This document shows, piece after piece, positions 1 to 7,459 of a stretch of DNA of 11,499 bases. The notes under the pieces were generated by a model that was given only the letters and a program-made list of their open reading frames with translations, did no database searches and was not told the DNA's origin. Origin of the DNA: Candidatus Kerfeldbacteria bacterium RIFOXYC2_FULL_38_9. GTDB lineage: Bacteria > Patescibacteriota > Patescibacteriia > UBA9570 > XYC2-FULL-38-9. Positions within the stretch are counted from its first letter, which is position 1; each line of letters starts with the position of its first letter. The stretch covers positions 1 through 11,499 of the forward strand of contig MHKJ01000008.1 in assembly GCA_001818355.1 (NCBI GenBank), written 5' to 3'. Made by a program: the position numbers and the translations under genes.

Positions 1-975
1 TAAATCGCCAGTGCAAATATCTACCACTCGATAAGGAATTTTTAAACCCTGCATAATTTTTTCTTCCATTTTCACTAAGTATTCGTGCATGCTAGCCGAG
101 TCTTCCGGTTTGGCATAGATAAACATTTCCACTTTAGTAAATTGATGAATACGATATAAACCGTGAGATTCTCGGCCATAACTGCCGCTTTCAGTACGAA
201 AACAATGAGAAAGCGCGACAATTTTTTTAGGTTGATCCAGTTCGCCTTTTTTAAAAAAATGATTTTGATAATATCCGGCCGCGGTAATTTCCGCTGTCGC
301 AATTAAAGAAAGGTCGCTGTTTTCTATACTATAAATTTGTGTTTCTGGGCCGCGTGGATTATAACCGGTACAGTTTAATATTTCTTTTCTGGCCAAATCC
401 GGAGTCAGCATGGGTTCAAAACCTTCTGCTAAACATTTAGCAAAAGCATATTGAGTTAACGCCAATTCTAAAAGAGCGCCACCATTTTTCCAATAGTAGA
501 AACCATTGCCAGCAACCGTCGCTCCGTGGGCAAAATCTAAAATATCTAACTCTTTTCCTAAAGTAACATGATCTTTTGGAGAAAAATTAAATTTAGTTGG
601 TTCCAAAAAACGTCTAATTTCTACATTTTCAGAATCGTCTTTTCCCACAGGTGCATCAGGATGGGTCAGATTGGGAATTTTTAACAGTAATTCATCAAGC
701 TCTTCTCGCTTTGTTTTTTCTTCTTTTTCTAAAACAGTTAATTTTTCTTTGACTGTTTTTCCTTGTAACACCAAATTTTTATCTTGACCGCGGCTTTGTT
801 TTAATTGTTGGGCGATTTGATTGCGTTCTTGACGTAAAACATCACCTTTTTGTACGGATTTTCTTAACTTTTCATCAAGTTCTAATATTTTTTTAATATC
901 TATTTTGCTGTTTCGTAATTTGCTGTTTTTCTCCACCTCTTGGTAATTTTCTCTAATAAATTTTATATCTAACAT
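1..975 (-). CDS. serS: Seryl-tRNA synthetase, 3' end cut by window edge
   Basis: Class II aminoacyl-tRNA synthetase that charges tRNA-Ser with serine in the cytoplasm. The visible part is 325 residues of the roughly 420 usual for the family; the frame stays open to base 1. It starts MLDIKFIREN, the typical SerRS opening. A charged helical-hairpin (tRNA-binding coiled-coil) arm spans about residues 27-100. The catalytic domain follows, with TAEI at 227-230 and motif 2 from FRTE (259-262) to GLYRIHQFTKVE (272-283). The last visible residues, CTGDL, precede the missing motif 3. The usual Arg in the motif-2 loop (GRDTRGL in many bacteria) reads His271 here (GRESHGL). The ATG lies 8 bp after the lysS stop, so it is probably co-transcribed with greA and lysS. 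There is no Shine-Dalgarno motif upstream. The identification is firm from the motifs. Confidence 0.97.
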   Translation of the reverse strand, partial: MLDIKFIRENYQEVEKNSKLRNSKIDIKKILELDEKLRKSVQKGDVLRQERNQIAQQLKQSRGQDKNLVLQGKTVKEKLTVLEKEEKTKREELDELLLKIPNLTHPDAPVGKDDSENVEIRRFLEPTKFNFSPKDHVTLGKELDILDFAHGATVAGNGFYYWKNGGALLELALTQYAFAKCLAEGFEPMLTPDLARKEILNCTGYNPRGPETQIYSIENSDLSLIATAEITAAGYYQNHFFKKGELDQPKKIVALSHCFRTESGSYGRESHGLYRIHQFTKVEMFIYAKPEDSASMHEYLVKMEEKIMQGLKIPYRVVDICTGDL

Positions 976-983
976 ATGTTTAA

Positions 984-2456
984 TTATTTTTTAGTTGATG
1001 ATTTTGGTCGCAAAAGAGGAAATAATACACATTCTCGGATAGATTTATTCATCAAAAAAGAAAAAAGTCTTTCACTTACTCCAAAGCCACAAGTAGGTGG
1101 CATGCCGTATTCTAGCGCTTCTACAAAATCATCATCTGGCATTTGTGCTTCCTTATCCCCTGCTTTTCGTAAACGGGTTTGTTGAGAGAATCTTTCTGCT
1201 TGATCTGCGGCATCATTTAATTCCGAATAACCATTGCCCAATTCGCTACCAGCAATGATGATTTGAAAACGCTCTACTTTATTTTGATCGACAACACTGC
1301 GTTTCGCCAAAGGAGAAACCGCCACTGGGTGTCCGGTAAGAAAAGCCGGACCGGCAATATTTTTACGACATTGTTTCCACAACGCATCAATCAGTTTGCT
1401 ACGACTTATGATTTTTTTACTGTTTAATCCTAAAGCATCGCATTTTTTTCGCAAAGCGTCATCGTTATCCGAAAAAATATCAATTTTTAACTGTTTTTTT
1501 ATTTCTGTACCATAATCAAGCTGTGGCCAGGGCTGTTCCAAATCAACATTAAATTTGCCAATGGTAAATTTTAAAGTGTTGAAAGTTTCTTGAATACATT
1601 TTTTATACATTCTTTCCACCAAAGCCATGCCTTTTTTATAATCAGCATAAGCCCAATAAAATTCCATCTGAGTGTAGTCTTGTAAATGTTCCGGACTGAT
1701 GCCTTCATTGCGAAACTGTCTTCCGATTTCAAAAGTTTTTTCAAAACCAGCCACCATGAGCCTTTTTTGCCATAATTCCCCCATGGAAATACGTAAATAA
1801 ACATCAATATCCAAAGCATTGTGATGAGTAACAAAAGGTTCTGCGTCCGCACCTCCGGGGGTAACTTCCAAAACCGGTGTTTCTACTTCCAAAAAGCCCT
1901 CTTGTAGTAAAAAAGAACGAATAGAGCTCCAAAAACGACTTTTAACTATAAACATTTGTCGCAGTTCTGGGTTCATCAACAGATCAAGATAGCGTTTGCG
2001 ATAACGCGCCTCCTCATCAATCAGACCTTTCCATTTTTCCGGCAAGGGTCGCAAGGCTTTAGTTAAAATTTTAACTTGAGTAACCAAAAAAGATTTTTCT
2101 TTTTTGAGAGTTAAAAAAGCCGTGCCCGTAAGTTCTAAAATATCCCCAACATCACAAAAATTTTTCATAAAATCATACCGCTCTTCCCCGATGTCTTTTT
2201 GAGAAAATACTATTTGTAATTTTCCACTTTCATCTTCCAGGTGGCCGAAGGTCAATTTGCCGTGGCCTCTTTTTAATTTTAATCTGCCGGTGATAGTTTG
2301 TTTATCTTTAGTTTCAAGAAAATCATCAAAAGATTCTAAAAAATTAGCAATTTTAATCGTGCGTTGAGCTTGAGCCGGATAAGGATTGATTCCTAGTTCT
2401 TTTAACTGTTGGAGTTTTTGTTTTCTGTTCAAAAATTCATCAGGAATTTGTACCAT
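984..2456 (-). CDS. lysS: Lysyl-tRNA synthetase, class II
   Basis: Charges tRNA-Lys with lysine. It has 490 residues, a normal length. The N-terminal OB-fold anticodon-binding domain covers about 55-135 (ITGRLKLKRGHGKLTF). The class II core follows. Motif 1 is near 187-200 (GFLEVETPVLEVTPGG). Motif 2 is at 241-266 (FEIGRQFRNEG, then EHLQDYTQMEFY). The lysine/ATP site region is SELGNGYSELND (404-415). Motif 3 is GFGVSERL (457-464), with its Arg at 463. The wording EHLQDYTQ in place of the usual HNPEFT, and GELWQKRL in place of PELYLKRL, is what I recall from Patescibacteria LysRS; this is memory, not a search. The gene lies 50 bp after greA and 8 bp before serS. The start is chosen because upstream lies the greA stop and an inverted repeat, and the N-terminus aligns with the family. 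There is no Shine-Dalgarno motif. Confidence 0.97.
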   Translation of the reverse strand: MVQIPDEFLNRKQKLQQLKELGINPYPAQAQRTIKIANFLESFDDFLETKDKQTITGRLKLKRGHGKLTFGHLEDESGKLQIVFSQKDIGEERYDFMKNFCDVGDILELTGTAFLTLKKEKSFLVTQVKILTKALRPLPEKWKGLIDEEARYRKRYLDLLMNPELRQMFIVKSRFWSSIRSFLLQEGFLEVETPVLEVTPGGADAEPFVTHHNALDIDVYLRISMGELWQKRLMVAGFEKTFEIGRQFRNEGISPEHLQDYTQMEFYWAYADYKKGMALVERMYKKCIQETFNTLKFTIGKFNVDLEQPWPQLDYGTEIKKQLKIDIFSDNDDALRKKCDALGLNSKKIISRSKLIDALWKQCRKNIAGPAFLTGHPVAVSPLAKRSVVDQNKVERFQIIIAGSELGNGYSELNDAADQAERFSQQTRLRKAGDKEAQMPDDDFVEALEYGMPPTCGFGVSERLFSFLMNKSIRECVLFPLLRPKSSTKK

Positions 2457-2463
2457 AAAAATA

Positions 2464-2495
2464 CTGTTAAATTAAAGACCATTACAGTTTAACAG
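2464..2495 (-). promoter_or_regulatory. AU-rich hairpin between greA and lysS (weak terminator or attenuator)
   Basis: Perfect 8-bp inverted repeat: arms 2464-2471 and 2488-2495 (CTGTTAAA / TTTAACAG on the transcribed strand), with a 16-nt loop. The RNA hairpin would be followed at once by UAUUUUU and then the lysS AUG. The shape resembles an intrinsic terminator but the stem is AU-rich, so at best it is weak. It could give partial termination after greA, an RNA structure controlling lysS initiation, or a protein-binding site. The position and symmetry are seen; the function is a guess. Confidence 0.4.
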
Positions 2496-2506
2496 AAAAA
2501 AGGAAA

Positions 2507-2977
2507 TTATTCAACTGATTCAATGGTGTAGATGGTTTTGCCGTTAGGCGTAGCTACTTCCAGCTTATCGCCCACGTTTTTACCAATACAAGTTTGGCCC
2601 AAGGGAGATTCATTAGAGATTAAAAGTTTAAGAGGATCTGCTTCTGACGAGCCCACGATAGTATAAGACATTAAGTTTTTCTTATTATCTTTCATACTGA
2701 CTTTAGAACCGATTTGCACCACTTTGGTATTTTTACGATGCGCGATAATCTCGCAATTTTTTATTTTTTGCTCTAATTCAAGAATGTGCGCTTCCACTAC
2801 CGCTTGTTCTTCTTTGGCTTCTTGATATTCCGCGTTTTCTGATAAATCGCCCAATTCTTTGGCTTCTTTAATGCGTTCGGAAATTTCTTTACGGCGCACT
2901 GATTTTAATTCTGTTATTTCATCTTCTATTTTTTTTAATCCTTCCTTGGTTACATACAGAGTTTTATTGTCTGCCAT
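2507..2977 (-). CDS. greA: Transcription elongation factor GreA
   Basis: Binds RNA polymerase through the secondary channel and stimulates cleavage of backtracked RNA, rescuing stalled elongation complexes. It has 156 residues, the normal length. The N-terminal coiled-coil finger covers about 10-77 and carries the family signature GDLSENAEYQEAK, with the tip acidic residues Asp44 and Glu47 in the positions of E. coli Asp41 and Glu44. The C-terminal FKBP-like domain covers about 85-156, including SNESPLGQ (121-128) and GDKLEVATPNG (136-146). It is the first gene after a strong promoter at 3007-3035 and is followed by lysS. The ATG is directly preceded by A/T-rich sequence with no Shine-Dalgarno motif. 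Both tip residues are intact, so it should be a cleavage-active GreA and not a Gfh-type inhibitor. Confidence 0.97.
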   Translation of the reverse strand: MADNKTLYVTKEGLKKIEDEITELKSVRRKEISERIKEAKELGDLSENAEYQEAKEEQAVVEAHILELEQKIKNCEIIAHRKNTKVVQIGSKVSMKDNKKNLMSYTIVGSSEADPLKLLISNESPLGQTCIGKNVGDKLEVATPNGKTIYTIESVE

Positions 2978-3006
2978 AAAAACTTTAAAAATTATGAATA
3001 AAAATT

Positions 3007-3035
3007 ATGATACTGTATTCAGTTGATACTGTCAA
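3007..3035 (-). promoter_or_regulatory. Sigma70-type promoter for greA-lysS-serS
   Basis: On the minus strand there is a perfect -35 box TTGACA (3030-3035), a 17-bp spacer, and a -10 box TATCAT (3007-3012, five of six consensus bases). Transcription would begin near 3000, about 22 nt before the greA ATG at 2977. It sits in the 84-bp gap after mrdA, where a new transcript would be expected. Base identity and spacing are near ideal for a housekeeping promoter; activity is inferred. Confidence 0.85.
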
Positions 3036-3038
3036 CTG
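3008..3038 (-). repeat. Inverted and direct repeats over the greA promoter (operator-like)
   Basis: Two repeats are superimposed on the promoter. A 7-bp perfect inverted repeat with a 5-bp centre occupies 3020-3038 (CAGTTGA / TCAACTG) and covers the -35 box. A 9-bp direct repeat, ACAGTATCA on the minus strand, occurs at 3024-3032 and again at 3008-3016, sixteen bp apart, so the second copy runs into the -10 box. Such an arrangement would suit a repressor that blocks polymerase, but no regulator gene is visible in the window. The inverted repeat is not followed by a T run, so it does not look like a terminator for mrdA. Confidence 0.5.
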
Positions 3039-3061
3039 CGAAAAAAGGGCTATTATTAGCG

Positions 3062-5011
3062 TTAATTAGTAGGAGTTTTTGCTGACGAAAAATAATCTTG
3101 TAAAATTTGTTCGGCTATAGGCAAGGCAGTGACACTACCCTCGCCCCCCTCTTCTATTAAAATAGTGAGAACAATTTGGGGATTATCATAAGGCGCAAAA
3201 ACCGTGAACCAAGCATGAGATTTGTCTTCATTACCAAATTGCGCTGTACCAGTTTTAGCGCCGGCACTGACTGGTAAGGATTGTAATTTTTTAGCACTAC
3301 CAACTAGAACCGCCGCTTGCATACCTTGACGAACAATATTGATTGATTCTTGAGAAATTACTTGTGTGTTTTTTATCATCGGCTCAATCACGGTAGTTGT
3401 CTCGTTTTTTTGGTTGGTAATATAATCAACAACATGGGGTTGATAATAAGTGCCTCCATTGGCAAAAATACTAGTATAGCTGGCTACTTGCAAGGGTGTA
3501 ACTAAAATATCTCCCTGGCCAATGGCTAAATGATAAGTGTCTCCCAAATACCAAGATTCATTTTTAAATTCTTCTTTCCATTCTTTGGAAGGTAAAAAGC
3601 CGGGCTTTTCTCCGAACAGGTCAATGCCGGTATTTTCTCCCAAACCAAATTTTTTCGCATAATCGGTAATACGCTCTACTCCTAAACCAGTCATTCCTTC
3701 GTTGTCACCGCCGCCAATATAGTAAAAAAAAGTATTAACAGATTCCGCCAAGCCTTTAATAACATTAGTCACCCCATGACCGCCGGTTTTCCAGTCGGGA
3801 AATATTGATCCACCAACAGTAATGCCGCCGGTACTGACAAAAGTGGTGTTAATGTCAATGACATGCTCTTCTAAGGCGGCGCCGGCAACAATGGGCTTAA
3901 ATACTGATCCGGAAGGAAATTGTCCGGAAATCACTCGGTTAAAAAGGGGTTGTTTTTTATCTTCAGTTAGTTTTTGATAATTTTCTTGAGAAATTCCTTG
4001 CGCGAAAAGATTGCTGTCATAAGCAGGGTAAGATACCAAACTTAAAATTTTACCATTTTGCGGATTCATGGCCACCGCTGATGCGCCAGGAAAATTTTGT
4101 TCATCTACCACTTTTTTTAAGGCATTATACAAGGCTTGTTGCAGATTGGAATTAATAGTCAAATGAATATTAGCACCGGCCAGAGGAGCGGTATCGCTAA
4201 GAATGGCTTGTTCTCTGCCTTGAAAATCAACCTCTATTTCTTGTTTGCCGTCTCCACCCTTGAGTTGGTCTTCATAAGCTTTTTCTATGCCTGTTTTACC
4301 GAGATCATCCGTAGGTAGATAATCTTTATTTTCTTGTTTTTTGTTATTCAATTCTTCCTCGGTCATTTGGCCGGTATAACCTAAAACCGGGCCATACTCT
4401 TCTCGGGTTAGATATTCTCTGCTATAGGCTATTTCTAAGCGCACGCCAGCGATATTTTGAGTATCTATCATCAACCTCATAGCTTTGTCATAAGAGATGT
4501 GTTCTTCCAATACTATTGGTTGTCCGCTATTGAAAGAAGTTTGCAAATCTTCCTTAATTACAGCCGTATCTAATTTGGTAATTTGAGCAATACGAAAAGC
4601 CGCGGTTTGTAAATTTGCCTGGGATGGATATTGGATATCACGACCATAAATTATTAAACGAAAATTCGGTACATTTTTTACCAAAAGTTTTCCGTTGGCA
4701 TCATAAATAACACCTCGTAAAGCGCTGGTGCGATGTATTTGCACTCTGTTACCCTCGGCTTGTTTGCGATAATTGGCGCCTTGCACGATTTGCAAAAAGA
4801 AGACTCGCAAAACTATTACCCCAAAAAATATTACAGCAATAATAAAAAGGTATTTTATAGGAAATTGTTGAGAAAATTTTTGCATTTTATCCGGTCTGGA
4901 AATAGATTGTTCAGGAGGCGCACCGTCAATTAAAAAATTTTTTGTGCTACTACGCACAGAGGTGTCTTTAATATAATTTTTAGAATATAAAGCAAAAGGG
5001 TCTGATTTCAT
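3062..5011 (-). CDS. mrdA: Penicillin-binding protein 2, elongasome transpeptidase
   Basis: Class B PBP that cross-links peptidoglycan during side-wall elongation, working with MreBCD and a RodA glycosyltransferase. It has 649 residues. A cytoplasmic N-terminal stretch of about 52 residues precedes one membrane segment (about 53-75); most PBP2 proteins have a shorter tail. The PBP dimerisation (pedestal) domain covers about 90-275, beginning RGVIYDANGKLL. The transpeptidase domain covers about 300-640, with catalytic Ser369-Val-Phe-Lys372 (SxxK), Ser424-Val-Asn426 (SxN) and Lys586-Thr-Gly588 (KTG), all intact. The start overlaps the mreD stop as ATGA, which supports this upstream ATG over Met43. 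It is the last gene of the mre operon and no rodA follows. There is no Shine-Dalgarno motif. Confidence 0.95.
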   Translation of the reverse strand: MKSDPFALYSKNYIKDTSVRSSTKNFLIDGAPPEQSISRPDKMQKFSQQFPIKYLFIIAVIFFGVIVLRVFFLQIVQGANYRKQAEGNRVQIHRTSALRGVIYDANGKLLVKNVPNFRLIIYGRDIQYPSQANLQTAAFRIAQITKLDTAVIKEDLQTSFNSGQPIVLEEHISYDKAMRLMIDTQNIAGVRLEIAYSREYLTREEYGPVLGYTGQMTEEELNNKKQENKDYLPTDDLGKTGIEKAYEDQLKGGDGKQEIEVDFQGREQAILSDTAPLAGANIHLTINSNLQQALYNALKKVVDEQNFPGASAVAMNPQNGKILSLVSYPAYDSNLFAQGISQENYQKLTEDKKQPLFNRVISGQFPSGSVFKPIVAGAALEEHVIDINTTFVSTGGITVGGSIFPDWKTGGHGVTNVIKGLAESVNTFFYYIGGGDNEGMTGLGVERITDYAKKFGLGENTGIDLFGEKPGFLPSKEWKEEFKNESWYLGDTYHLAIGQGDILVTPLQVASYTSIFANGGTYYQPHVVDYITNQKNETTTVIEPMIKNTQVISQESINIVRQGMQAAVLVGSAKKLQSLPVSAGAKTGTAQFGNEDKSHAWFTVFAPYDNPQIVLTILIEEGGEGSVTALPIAEQILQDYFSSAKTPTN

Positions 5012-5541
5012 AAATTGTTCGCCCTAAAACTAAGACGATTCTGCAAAAATCGCAATAACCAAAAAACCACACCAATTAGTAAAATTTGAAATAAAATTTG
5101 TTCCAGCGAAAAAATAAAATAAGTTTTTAAATTAAAGGAAGTAAGAACAATAAAATTAAGACTCTTTAATAAATAAGTTGTGCCTATAAAAATCAGCTCA
5201 TATCCGACCATAGCGACGGCGCTATTGATTAAAATAGCGTGCAAAGCTTTATTTTTAAAAAATTTTGTTTGAAAAAATAAATAAATTAAAATAGCGCTTA
5301 AATAACTGAAAGTGATTACGCCAAAAGGTAAAAAAGAAATTAAATCTAATAAATAGCCGGAAAAAACTACAAAAAAAATAGCGGTTTTGGTTTTTTTTTC
5401 AAAAGCAAAAATAAAACCGACGATTAAAGGCAGAAGAATCAAATTATGAGCAAAATTACCGCTAATTAACACTGAAGATTGCAATAAAAAAATAAGGAAA
5501 ATTACTAAAATTAAGATAAAATAGTAAAAATATTTTTTCAT
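5008..5541 (-). CDS. mreD: Rod-shape determining membrane protein MreD
   Basis: Integral membrane protein of the elongasome, thought to link MreC to the wall-synthesis enzymes. It has 177 residues and is very hydrophobic, with about six membrane segments: about 5-21, 33-47, 53-70, 74-91, 103-122 and 145-165. The family hallmark is seen at 62-74, GYLLDLISFLPFG (pattern GxxLDxxSxxPFG). MreD diverges strongly in sequence, so its place between mreC and mrdA carries much of the weight. Its ATG overlaps the mreC stop by one base (TAATG), and its TGA stop overlaps the mrdA start (ATGA). This suggests translational coupling across all three genes. The Phe/Leu/Ile-rich makeup explains the strong A/T skew of this stretch. 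Confidence 0.92.
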   Translation of the reverse strand: MKKYFYYFILILVIFLIFLLQSSVLISGNFAHNLILLPLIVGFIFAFEKKTKTAIFFVVFSGYLLDLISFLPFGVITFSYLSAILIYLFFQTKFFKNKALHAILINSAVAMVGYELIFIGTTYLLKSLNFIVLTSFNLKTYFIFSLEQILFQILLIGVVFWLLRFLQNRLSFRANNL

Positions 5542-6356
5542 TAGGGTAATAAGATAGACAAAATAGATATTTCTGCTTGGCTAAAAAGTGGTGCAACAGC
5601 CGCTTGTTGAAATAAAGAACCCGGTTCATTTTTGATTTCAGTTATTTTTCCTATGACTAAACCAGCAGGAGTAAACTGATCTGAACCACTGCTATAAACC
5701 GATTGCCCAACTTCTATTTGGTCAAACTGAGGAATAAAATCCATCATCAGAGCAAGATTATGAGAGCCTCTTACAATGCCCGGACTTTGTTCATTGTTTT
5801 GAACCACAGCGCTTAAAGGCAAATCATAACTGGTAATTAATAAAATTTTTGCTGAATGATCCTGTACTTCAAATATTTTACCAACTACAATGCCGTTTTT
5901 GATGATAACCGGCAAACCTTCTTTTAAGCCGTCAGCCGCGCCTTTGTCAATAATCACCGCTTGCGATAAAGAATCCGTTGCTTTACTGGTAACTCGGGCA
6001 GTAACGGCAGAAAAAGAACGTTCTTTTAAGAATTTTATTTGCTCTGCCAATAAACCGCTTTCTTCAACCAAGGTCTTTAAATGAGCGTTTTCAACAATTA
6101 AATTTTGTAGTTGATCTTTCAATTTTATTTGCTCTGCCAACAATTCTTCTTTAGAAATTTCTGACGGGTTGCTATTAATTTTATTATTTTGGTTAACTTT
6201 TTTATATACCAAAACTTGCAAAGGCTGAAGAGAGCGCAAAATTAAATTTTCTATGGGCTTAATCAAAGAAGAGTAATGCAAAAAAAGTAAAAGTAAAAAA
6301 ATACCAAAAAATAAGCTAAAACGCGAGTGAATTATATTTTGCCATCTGCGCCACAT
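5541..6356 (-). CDS. mreC: Rod-shape determining protein MreC
   Basis: Bitopic membrane protein of the elongasome; in characterised bacteria it activates PBP2 from the periplasmic/outer side. It has 271 residues, a usual length. A short cytoplasmic N-terminus is followed by one membrane segment (about 13-29) and a coiled coil (about 66-112). The twin beta-barrel domain covers about 116-270, with DKGAADGLKEGLPV (137-150), a variant of the family's DKGxxDGVxxGxxV pattern, and PAGLVIGKI (230-238). The coiled coil contains LLAEQIK twice, at 72-78 and 102-108, coded by an exact 20-bp repeat. The gene starts 16 bp after the mreB stop, and its own stop overlaps the mreD start. The ATG has no Shine-Dalgarno motif. 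Confidence 0.95.
   Translation of the reverse strand: MWRRWQNIIHSRFSLFFGIFLLLLFLHYSSLIKPIENLILRSLQPLQVLVYKKVNQNNKINSNPSEISKEELLAEQIKLKDQLQNLIVENAHLKTLVEESGLLAEQIKFLKERSFSAVTARVTSKATDSLSQAVIIDKGAADGLKEGLPVIIKNGIVVGKIFEVQDHSAKILLITSYDLPLSAVVQNNEQSPGIVRGSHNLALMMDFIPQFDQIEVGQSVYSSGSDQFTPAGLVIGKITEIKNEPGSLFQQAAVAPLFSQAEISILSILLP
6031..6140 (-). repeat. Exact 20-bp direct repeat within mreC coiled coil
   Basis: The plus-strand sequence AATTTTATTTGCTCTGCCAA occurs at 6031-6050 and 6121-6140 without a mismatch. The copies are 90 bp apart, exactly 30 codons, so both are read in the same frame as LAEQIK followed by Phe or Leu. Identity at every wobble position suggests recent duplication or conversion and not selection on the protein alone. 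Confidence 0.9.
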
Positions 6357-6372
6357 ATTTTCAATTGGCTAC

Positions 6373-7419
6373 TTAAATTAAATCCCCTTGAGAAACTACA
6401 AATAAATCTTTAGAGGCTTCAATATTTTCCAAAACAATACCTGTGCCGCGTACTACAGCAGTCAGTGGATCATCAACCACAGTCACGGGAATAGATATTT
6501 CTTGAGATATTTTTTTGGCCAAACCGCGTAACTGAGAGGTGCCTCCGGACAAGTAAACCCCCTTTTCATAAATATCAGCTACTAATTCTGGCGGAGTAGA
6601 CTCAATCACCAATTTGATATTATCAATAATGATGCCGAGGTTACGCGACATTGCTTCTCTTAAGTGATTACTATTGATGTTGATTGCTTTTGGTAAACCA
6701 GACAGCAAATCTCTGCCTCGCACTTTGGTTTCCATCATGGCGTCTTTTTCATGAGCGCTACCAATGGTAATTTTCGCTTCTTCTGCGGTTTTTTCTCCTA
6801 ATAGAACATTAAATTGATCCCGGACATAGTTAATAATATTTTTGCTTAATTCATCGCCGCCTAAACGCAGAGACTTCCAAGCAACCACTCCGCCTAAAGC
6901 AATCACCGCAATCTCGGTAGTACCGGCTCCCATTTCGATAATCATATTGCCTGTGGAATCTTGAATGGGTAAACGAGCGCCAATAGCGGCGGCCATGGGT
7001 TCTTCTATTAAAAAAACTTCGCGGGCGCCAGCATTCATTACGGCATCTTCCACGGCTTTTCTTTCTACTTCCGTGACATCCAAGGGTACATTAATAACCA
7101 CTCGGGGACGGGGAAAAATAGAAAAAGTTTCTCGGTGCACTTTGTCAATAAAATGTTTTAACATTTTTTCCGCAACTTCAAAATCAGACACTACTCCATC
7201 TAATAAAGGCCTGGAAGTAATGATGTGCGCAGGCGTTTTACCAATCATTTGTTTTGCCTCTTCTCCTACGGCGATAATTTGATCATTACGAGAGTTAATG
7301 GCTACCACTGACGGTTCTTGAATAACAATCCCCTTTTCTTTCACATAAACAATAGTACTGGCCGTACCAATGTCTATTCCTAAATCAGTAGAAAAATGTC
7401 CAAAAATTCTTTCAAACAT
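6373..7419 (-). CDS. mreB: Rod-shape determining actin homologue MreB
   Basis: Bacterial actin that forms membrane-bound filaments and directs the elongasome around the cell. It has 348 residues, a normal length. The N-terminal MFERIFGHF could act as the membrane-binding amphipathic segment. Phosphate-1 loop: GIDIGTAST (14-22). Catalytic-region motif: IEEPMAAAIGA (138-148). Phosphate-2 loop: IIEMGAGTTE (160-169). Adenosine motif: GGTSQLRGL (292-300). In the phosphate-2 loop, Glu162 stands where most MreB proteins have Asp, and Ala165 replaces a Gly of the usual GGG. It is the first gene of mreB-mreC-mreD-mrdA and is preceded by a strong promoter at 7460-7488. The predicted leader is about 33 nt, A/T-rich and without a Shine-Dalgarno motif. 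Confidence 0.97.
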   Translation of the reverse strand: MFERIFGHFSTDLGIDIGTASTIVYVKEKGIVIQEPSVVAINSRNDQIIAVGEEAKQMIGKTPAHIITSRPLLDGVVSDFEVAEKMLKHFIDKVHRETFSIFPRPRVVINVPLDVTEVERKAVEDAVMNAGAREVFLIEEPMAAAIGARLPIQDSTGNMIIEMGAGTTEIAVIALGGVVAWKSLRLGGDELSKNIINYVRDQFNVLLGEKTAEEAKITIGSAHEKDAMMETKVRGRDLLSGLPKAININSNHLREAMSRNLGIIIDNIKLVIESTPPELVADIYEKGVYLSGGTSQLRGLAKKISQEISIPVTVVDDPLTAVVRGTGIVLENIEASKDLFVVSQGDLI

Positions 7420-7459
7420 ATAAAAATAAATAATAGTTTAGATCAAACATAGCTTATTT

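Noticed and set aside
75..302. Minus-strand frame of 75 codons inside serS
   Set aside because: The SerRS frame through the same bases carries motif 2; this is an alternate-frame shadow.
976..1185. Plus-strand open frame of 69 codons opposite the lysS 3' end
   Set aside because: It lies wholly antisense to well-conserved LysRS sequence, has no family features and no promoter; it is a shadow frame.
1571..1852. Second minus-strand frame of 93 codons inside lysS
   Set aside because: It overlaps the LysRS catalytic core in another frame; the true frame is unmistakable and this one shows only generic hydrophobic runs.
2486..2514. Possible lysS promoter TTGAAT-N17-TAAACT
   Set aside because: Both boxes match only four of six bases, and it overlaps the greA stop and the hairpin; such matches are frequent by chance in A/T-rich DNA.
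6965..7282. Plus-strand open frame of 105 codons opposite mreB
   Set aside because: The opposite strand encodes conserved MreB motifs in every part of this range; the antisense protein is Ser/Ala/Ile-rich with no recognisable domain.
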